Source: Aeromonas sp. FDAARGOS 1405
GTDB taxonomy: Bacteria; Pseudomonadota; Gammaproteobacteria; Enterobacterales; Aeromonadaceae
Length of the DNA stretch: 64,000 nucleotides
NCBI RefSeq assembly: GCF_019048265.1
Contig: NZ_CP077311.1
Location: 792,501 to 856,500 of the forward strand
Direction of reading: 5' to 3'
The position numbers and the translations under genes were made by a program. The stretch's first letter is position 1. The number at the start of each line of letters is the position of its first letter. A model generated the notes under the pieces. It did not search any database, was not told the origin of the DNA, and was given only the letters and a program-made list of their open reading frames with translations. This document shows, in pieces, positions 60,274-64,000 of this stretch.

Positions 60274-61170
60274 TCACTCCGCCGGCTTGTTCTTGCGGCT
60301 CGCCTTGAGTTCGAGGAACTCAATGATCTTGCCGGCCACATCCTTGCCGGAGGCGGCTTCCACCCCTTGCAGGCCGGGGGAGGAGTTGACCTCCAGCACC
60401 AGCGGGCCACGGGCGCTACGCAGGATATCCACCCCCGCCACATCCAGCCCCATGATCTTGGCGGCCTGTACGGCGGTTGCGCGCTCTTCCGGGGTGATCT
60501 TGATCGCCTCGGCGGTGCCGCCACGGTGCAGGTTGGAGCGAAATTCCCCCGGCTGGGCCTGACGGCGCATGGCGGCAACCACCTTGCCATTGACCACCAG
60601 ACAGCGGATATCGGCGCCATTGGCCTCGCGGATATACTCCTGCACCAGAATGTTGTTGTTGGTCTGGATAAAGGCTTCGATCACGCTTTCGGCGGCCTTC
60701 TGGGTCTCGCAGAGCACCACGCCAATCCCTTGGGTTCCCTCCAGCAGTTTCACCACCAGCGGCGCCCCGCCCACCATGGTGATGAGGTCGGGCACGTCGT
60801 GGGTGCTGTGGGCATAGCCGGTGATGGGCAGGCCGATACCGTGGCGGGAGAGCAGCTGCATCGCCCGCAACTTGTCGCGGGAACGGCTGATGGCCACCGA
60901 GCTGTTGAGGGCCATGGTGTTCATCATCTCGAACTGGCGCAGCACGGCGGTACCGTAGGCGGTAATGCTGGCCCCGATCCGCGGGATCACGGCGTCATAG
61001 CTTCCCAGCTCCCCACCCTCGTAGTGAATGGAGGGGTTGTGGGAAGCGATATTCATATAGCAGCGCAGGGTGTCGAGCACCTCTACCTGATGACCGCGCG
61101 CCTGTGCCACCTCGACCAGACGGCGGGTGGAGTAGTTTTTCGGCTCACGGGATAAAATGGCGATCTTCAT
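60274..61170 (-). CDS. rimK: Ribosomal protein S6-L-glutamate ligase RimK
   Basis: ATP-grasp enzyme adding glutamate residues to the C-terminus of ribosomal protein S6. The protein has 298 residues. [61 protein letters not shown] (ATP-grasp loop) and [15 protein letters not shown] (metal ligands) closely match RimK. It stands alone on the minus strand, convergent with the histidine kinase and downstream of metH. Confidence 0.95.
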   Translation of the reverse strand: MKIAILSREPKNYSTRRLVEVAQARGHQVEVLDTLRCYMNIASHNPSIHYEGGELGSYDAVIPRIGASITAYGTAVLRQFEMMNTMALNSSVAISRSRDKLRAMQLLSRHGIGLPITGYAHSTHDVPDLITMVGGAPLVVKLLEGTQGIGVVLCETQKAAESVIEAFIQTNNNILVQEYIREANGADIRCLVVNGKVVAAMRRQAQPGEFRSNLHRGGTAEAIKITPEERATAVQAAKIMGLDVAGVDILRSARGPLVLEVNSSPGLQGVEAASGKDVAGKIIEFLELKASRKNKPAE

Positions 61171-61292
61171 GACAATTCCGCTAGAAGGCTATGCCTGGGC
61201 AGGATGGGGCGGGAGAGTATAAGGTGCCACAGCGCCAAGACAACGCCAATTGTTTATCCTGACAACAAGACAAACCACACCAAACAGCACTC

Positions 61293-61369
61293 TAACCTGT
61301 CACTGTGACCAACAGGTTAAACGGCGGCTCTGCGCAGGTTGTTCAACCCGTGCAAGGATGCCGCCGTTT
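61293..61369 (-). terminator. Hairpin region after metH
   Basis: AAACGGCGGC and GCCGCCGTTT pair across 31 bases that include GGTTG/CAACC, and TAACCTGT/ACAGGTTA form a second stem. Together they probably end the metH transcript; the T-tract is weak. Confidence 0.55.
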
Positions 61370-61401
61370 CTCGTTAAAGATCAACCGATGTCACGCGGAA
61401 A

Positions 61402-64000
61402 TCAGTTCAGGTTTGGCCCCAACCAGCGCTCGGCCTCTGCCAGCGTCATCCCCTTGCGAACAGCGTAATCTTCCACCTGATCGTGCTGGATCTGCGCCAC
61501 TGCGAAGTATTTGCTCTCGGGATGGGAGAAGTACCAGCCGGACACGGCAGCCCCCGGCCACATGGCGTAGGATTCGGTGAGCTGCATGCCAATGGCCTGC
61601 TCGACATCCAGCAACTCCCAGATGCTCCCCTTCTCGGTGTGCTCCGGGCAGGCCGGATAACCGGGGGCCGGGCGGATACCCTGATAGTTCTCGCGGATCA
61701 ACTCCTCGTTGCTGAGGGCCTCGTCGGGAGCATAACCCCAATGTACCTTGCGCACCTGCTCGTGCAGATACTCGGCAAATGCCTCGGCGAGACGGTCGCA
61801 CACCGCCTGAATGAGGATGGCGTTGTAGTCGTCGTGCTGCGCCTTGTAGGCCTTGGCGATGGCCTCCTCACCGATACCGCCGGTCACCGCGAAGGCACCG
61901 ATCCAGTCGGGCTTGCCACTCTCTTTCGGCGCCACATAGTCCGCCAGACAGTAGTTGGGGAAGCCCTGCTTCTCGCTCTGCTGGCGCAGGTGATGCAGCA
62001 CCTTGATAACCTCGGTGCGCGACTCGTCACTGTAAACTTCGATGCTGTCCCCCACCCCGTTGGCCGGGAACAGGCCGATGATGCCGGCGCAGCGCACGCT
62101 CTGATCCTTTTCCAGCTGATCCAGCATGGCGTTGGCGTCGGCAAACAGCTTGGTCGCCTCCTCGCCGATGATCTCGTCCTCAAGGATGCGTGGATACTTG
62201 CCCGCCAGCTCCCAGCTGAGGAAGAACGGCGTCCAGTCGATGTAGGGGCGCAGCACCGAAATGGCCACATCTTCGAACTTCTGCACCCCGAGCTCGCGGG
62301 GCTTCGGCGGCTGGTAGCCAACCCAGTCCAGCTGGTGCCGGTTGGCGCGGGCGTGGGCCAGACTGACCGGGCGGGAGCGCGGCTGCTTGCGGGCATGCTG
62401 ATCCCGGGCAATCTCGTACTCCTTGTCGATGCGGGCGACAAACGCCTCCTTGAGATCCGGGCTGAGCAGGCTCTGCGCCACCCCCACCGCACGGGAGGCG
62501 TTGGAGACATAGACCACAGGCTCCGAGTAATTCTGCTCGATCTTCACCGCAGTGTGGGCCTTGGAGGTGGTGGCACCGCCGATCAGCAGCGGCAGCTTGA
62601 AGCCCTGACGCTCCATCTCCTTGGCCACGTGCACCATCTCGTCCAGCGACGGGGTGATGAGACCCGACAACCCGATGATATCAGCGCCGACCTCCCGCGC
62701 AGTCTTGAGAATGGTCTCGCAGGAGACCATGACCCCGAGGTCGACAATCTCGAAGTTGTTGCACTGCAGCACCACCCCGACGATGTTCTTGCCGATGTCG
62801 TGCACATCACCCTTGACGGTGGCCAGCACGATTTTGCCATTGCTGGAGCCGCCCGATTTTTCCGCCTCGATATAGGGCTGCAGATAGGCCACCGCCCGCT
62901 TCATCACCCGCGCCGATTTCACCACCTGGGGCAGGAACATCTTGCCCGCGCCGAACAGGTCGCCGACCACGTTCATACCATCCATCAGCGGCCCTTCGAT
63001 GACGTGCAGCGGCTTCTCCGCGCCAGCGCGTGCCTCTTCGGTATCCTCTTCGATAAAGTCGGTGATCCCCTTGACCAGTGCGTGCTCCAGCCGCTTGCCC
63101 ACCGGCCAGCTGCGCCACTCCTGATCCCGCGGATCCTCAGCCTGGGCACCGGCACCGCGATACTTCTCGGCGATGGCCAGCAGCTCCTCGGTGGCGTTGT
63201 CATTGAGGTTGAGCACCACCGCCTCGACCTTCTCTTTCAGCTCCGCCGGAATGTCTTCATAGATGGCGAGCTGACCGGCGTTGACGATCCCCATGTCCAT
63301 GCCGTTCTTGATAGCGTGGTAGAGGAAGACGGCGTGAATGGCTTCGCGCACCGGCTCGTTGCCGCGAAACGAAAACGAGACGTTGGAGACGCCGCCGGAG
63401 ATCATGGCGTGGGGCAGGTGTGTCTTGATGTCCTTCACCGCCTCGATGAAGTCCACCGCGTAGTTGTTGTGCTCATCGATGCCGGTCGCTACCGCGAAGA
63501 TATTGGGGTCGAAGATGATGTCTTCCGGCGGGAAACCGACCTGATCCACCAGGATCCGGTAGGCACGCTGGCAGATCTCGAACTTGCGGGCGCGGGTGTC
63601 GGCCTGACCCGCTTCATCGAACGCCATCACGATAACGGCGGCGCCGTAACGGCGCAGCAATCTGGCCTGCTGGATAAACTTCTCCTCCCCCTCTTTCATG
63701 GAGATGGAATTGACCACCGGCTTGCCCTGCACGCACTTGAGGCCCGCTTCCAGCACCTCCCACTTGGAGGAGTCGATCATCACAGGCACCCGGGCGATGT
63801 CCGGCTCACCGGCGATGAGATTGAGGAAGCGCACCATGGCCGCTTCGGCGTCCAGCATCCCCTCGTCCATGTTGATATCGATGATCTGGGCGCCGTTCTC
63901 CACCTGCTGCTTGGCAACGTCGAGCGCCTCGTCGTAGAGCCCCTCCTTGATCAGCCGCTTGAACTTGGCCGAACCGGTAACGTTGGTGCGCTCCCCCACG
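61402..64000 (-). CDS. metH: Cobalamin-dependent methionine synthase MetH, 3' part
   Basis: Transfers methyl from methyltetrahydrofolate to homocysteine via cobalamin. The window holds the C-terminal 865 or so residues; the gene continues past the right edge. The folate domain ([34 protein letters not shown]) is followed by the cobalamin cap and binding domain, with the cobalt-ligating histidine in [14 protein letters not shown] and the [13 protein letters not shown] and [15 protein letters not shown] loops. The AdoMet-activation domain ends the protein ([17 protein letters not shown]). Confidence 0.97.
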   Translation of the reverse strand, partial: VGERTNVTGSAKFKRLIKEGLYDEALDVAKQQVENGAQIIDINMDEGMLDAEAAMVRFLNLIAGEPDIARVPVMIDSSKWEVLEAGLKCVQGKPVVNSISMKEGEEKFIQQARLLRRYGAAVIVMAFDEAGQADTRARKFEICQRAYRILVDQVGFPPEDIIFDPNIFAVATGIDEHNNYAVDFIEAVKDIKTHLPHAMISGGVSNVSFSFRGNEPVREAIHAVFLYHAIKNGMDMGIVNAGQLAIYEDIPAELKEKVEAVVLNLNDNATEELLAIAEKYRGAGAQAEDPRDQEWRSWPVGKRLEHALVKGITDFIEEDTEEARAGAEKPLHVIEGPLMDGMNVVGDLFGAGKMFLPQVVKSARVMKRAVAYLQPYIEAEKSGGSSNGKIVLATVKGDVHDIGKNIVGVVLQCNNFEIVDLGVMVSCETILKTAREVGADIIGLSGLITPSLDEMVHVAKEMERQGFKLPLLIGGATTSKAHTAVKIEQNYSEPVVYVSNASRAVGVAQSLLSPDLKEAFVARIDKEYEIARDQHARKQPRSRPVSLAHARANRHQLDWVGYQPPKPRELGVQKFEDVAISVLRPYIDWTPFFLSWELAGKYPRILEDEIIGEEATKLFADANAMLDQLEKDQSVRCAGIIGLFPANGVGDSIEVYSDESRTEVIKVLHHLRQQSEKQGFPNYCLADYVAPKESGKPDWIGAFAVTGGIGEEAIAKAYKAQHDDYNAILIQAVCDRLAEAFAEYLHEQVRKVHWGYAPDEALSNEELIRENYQGIRPAPGYPACPEHTEKGSIWELLDVEQAIGMQLTESYAMWPGAAVSGWYFSHPESKYFAVAQIQHDQVEDYAVRKGMTLAEAERWLGPNLN

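Overview
The window is chromosomal DNA of a gammaproteobacterium, most likely an Aeromonas. Four things point there: GC-rich coding sequence, gene orders shared with enterics and vibrios (rapA-rluA; mutS/pncC-recA-recX-alaS-lysC-csrA-serV-argV; hslR-hslO-pckA), Aeromonas-type protein sequences, and a proaerolysin gene. It is mostly core genome. rapA is cut by the left edge and metH by the right edge.

Layout. 1-3.06 kb: rapA 3' part and rluA. 3.07-8.3 kb: a small YjfB-like protein, then a trehalose locus on the minus strand (treR, treB, treC, plus a maltose acetyltransferase) with two TreR-type operators. 8.4-14.2 kb: AEC transporter, CopZ-like chaperone, periplasmic asparaginase, CBS-domain membrane protein, DedA protein and PbpG. 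14.4-15.2 kb: five tRNA-Arg(ACG) and one tRNA-Ser(GCU). 15.3-24.8 kb: csrA, lysC (with a strong internal start), alaS, recX, recA (LexA box), pncC and divergent mutS. 24.9-35.8 kb: YdiK-type permease overlapping a NUDIX-PAP2 fusion, a small membrane protein, hslR, hslO, pckA, a GntR regulator, Xaa-Pro aminopeptidase, YgbA, GNAT and a SlyB-like lipoprotein. 35.8-45.7 kb: amtB with NtrC/sigma54 signals, two diguanylate cyclases, a beta-barrel protein, an ExoD protein, an amino-acid permease, a CatB-like acetyltransferase, LpoB and a GNAT. 45.7-48.1 kb: an AT-rich island with one reverse transcriptase, followed by about 0.5 kb of hairpin-rich dispersed repeat. 48.1-55.2 kb: the thiamine operon thiC-thiDE-thiF-thiS-thiG-thiH under a TPP riboswitch. 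55.4-60.2 kb: an aerolysin-family toxin, two small exported proteins and a two-component system. 60.2-64 kb: rimK and the 3' part of metH.

The most notable element is the lone reverse transcriptase at 45977-47623. It resembles the unknown-group / defence-associated reverse transcriptases (DRT), has a long alpha-helical C-terminal half and an acidic tail, and has visibly foreign base composition. Other points of interest: a dispersed palindromic repeat embedded in frame in the N-terminus of ThiH and again forming the C-terminus of a histidine kinase; diverged duplicate copies of gene 3' ends just downstream of rapA and of the AEC transporter; a perfect Shine-Dalgarno inside lysC predicting a separate aspartokinase beta subunit; an internal terminator in the tRNA array; and an aerolysin whose activation loop lacks the usual dibasic site.

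All calls come from reading the sequence and from knowledge of the families; no database search was run.
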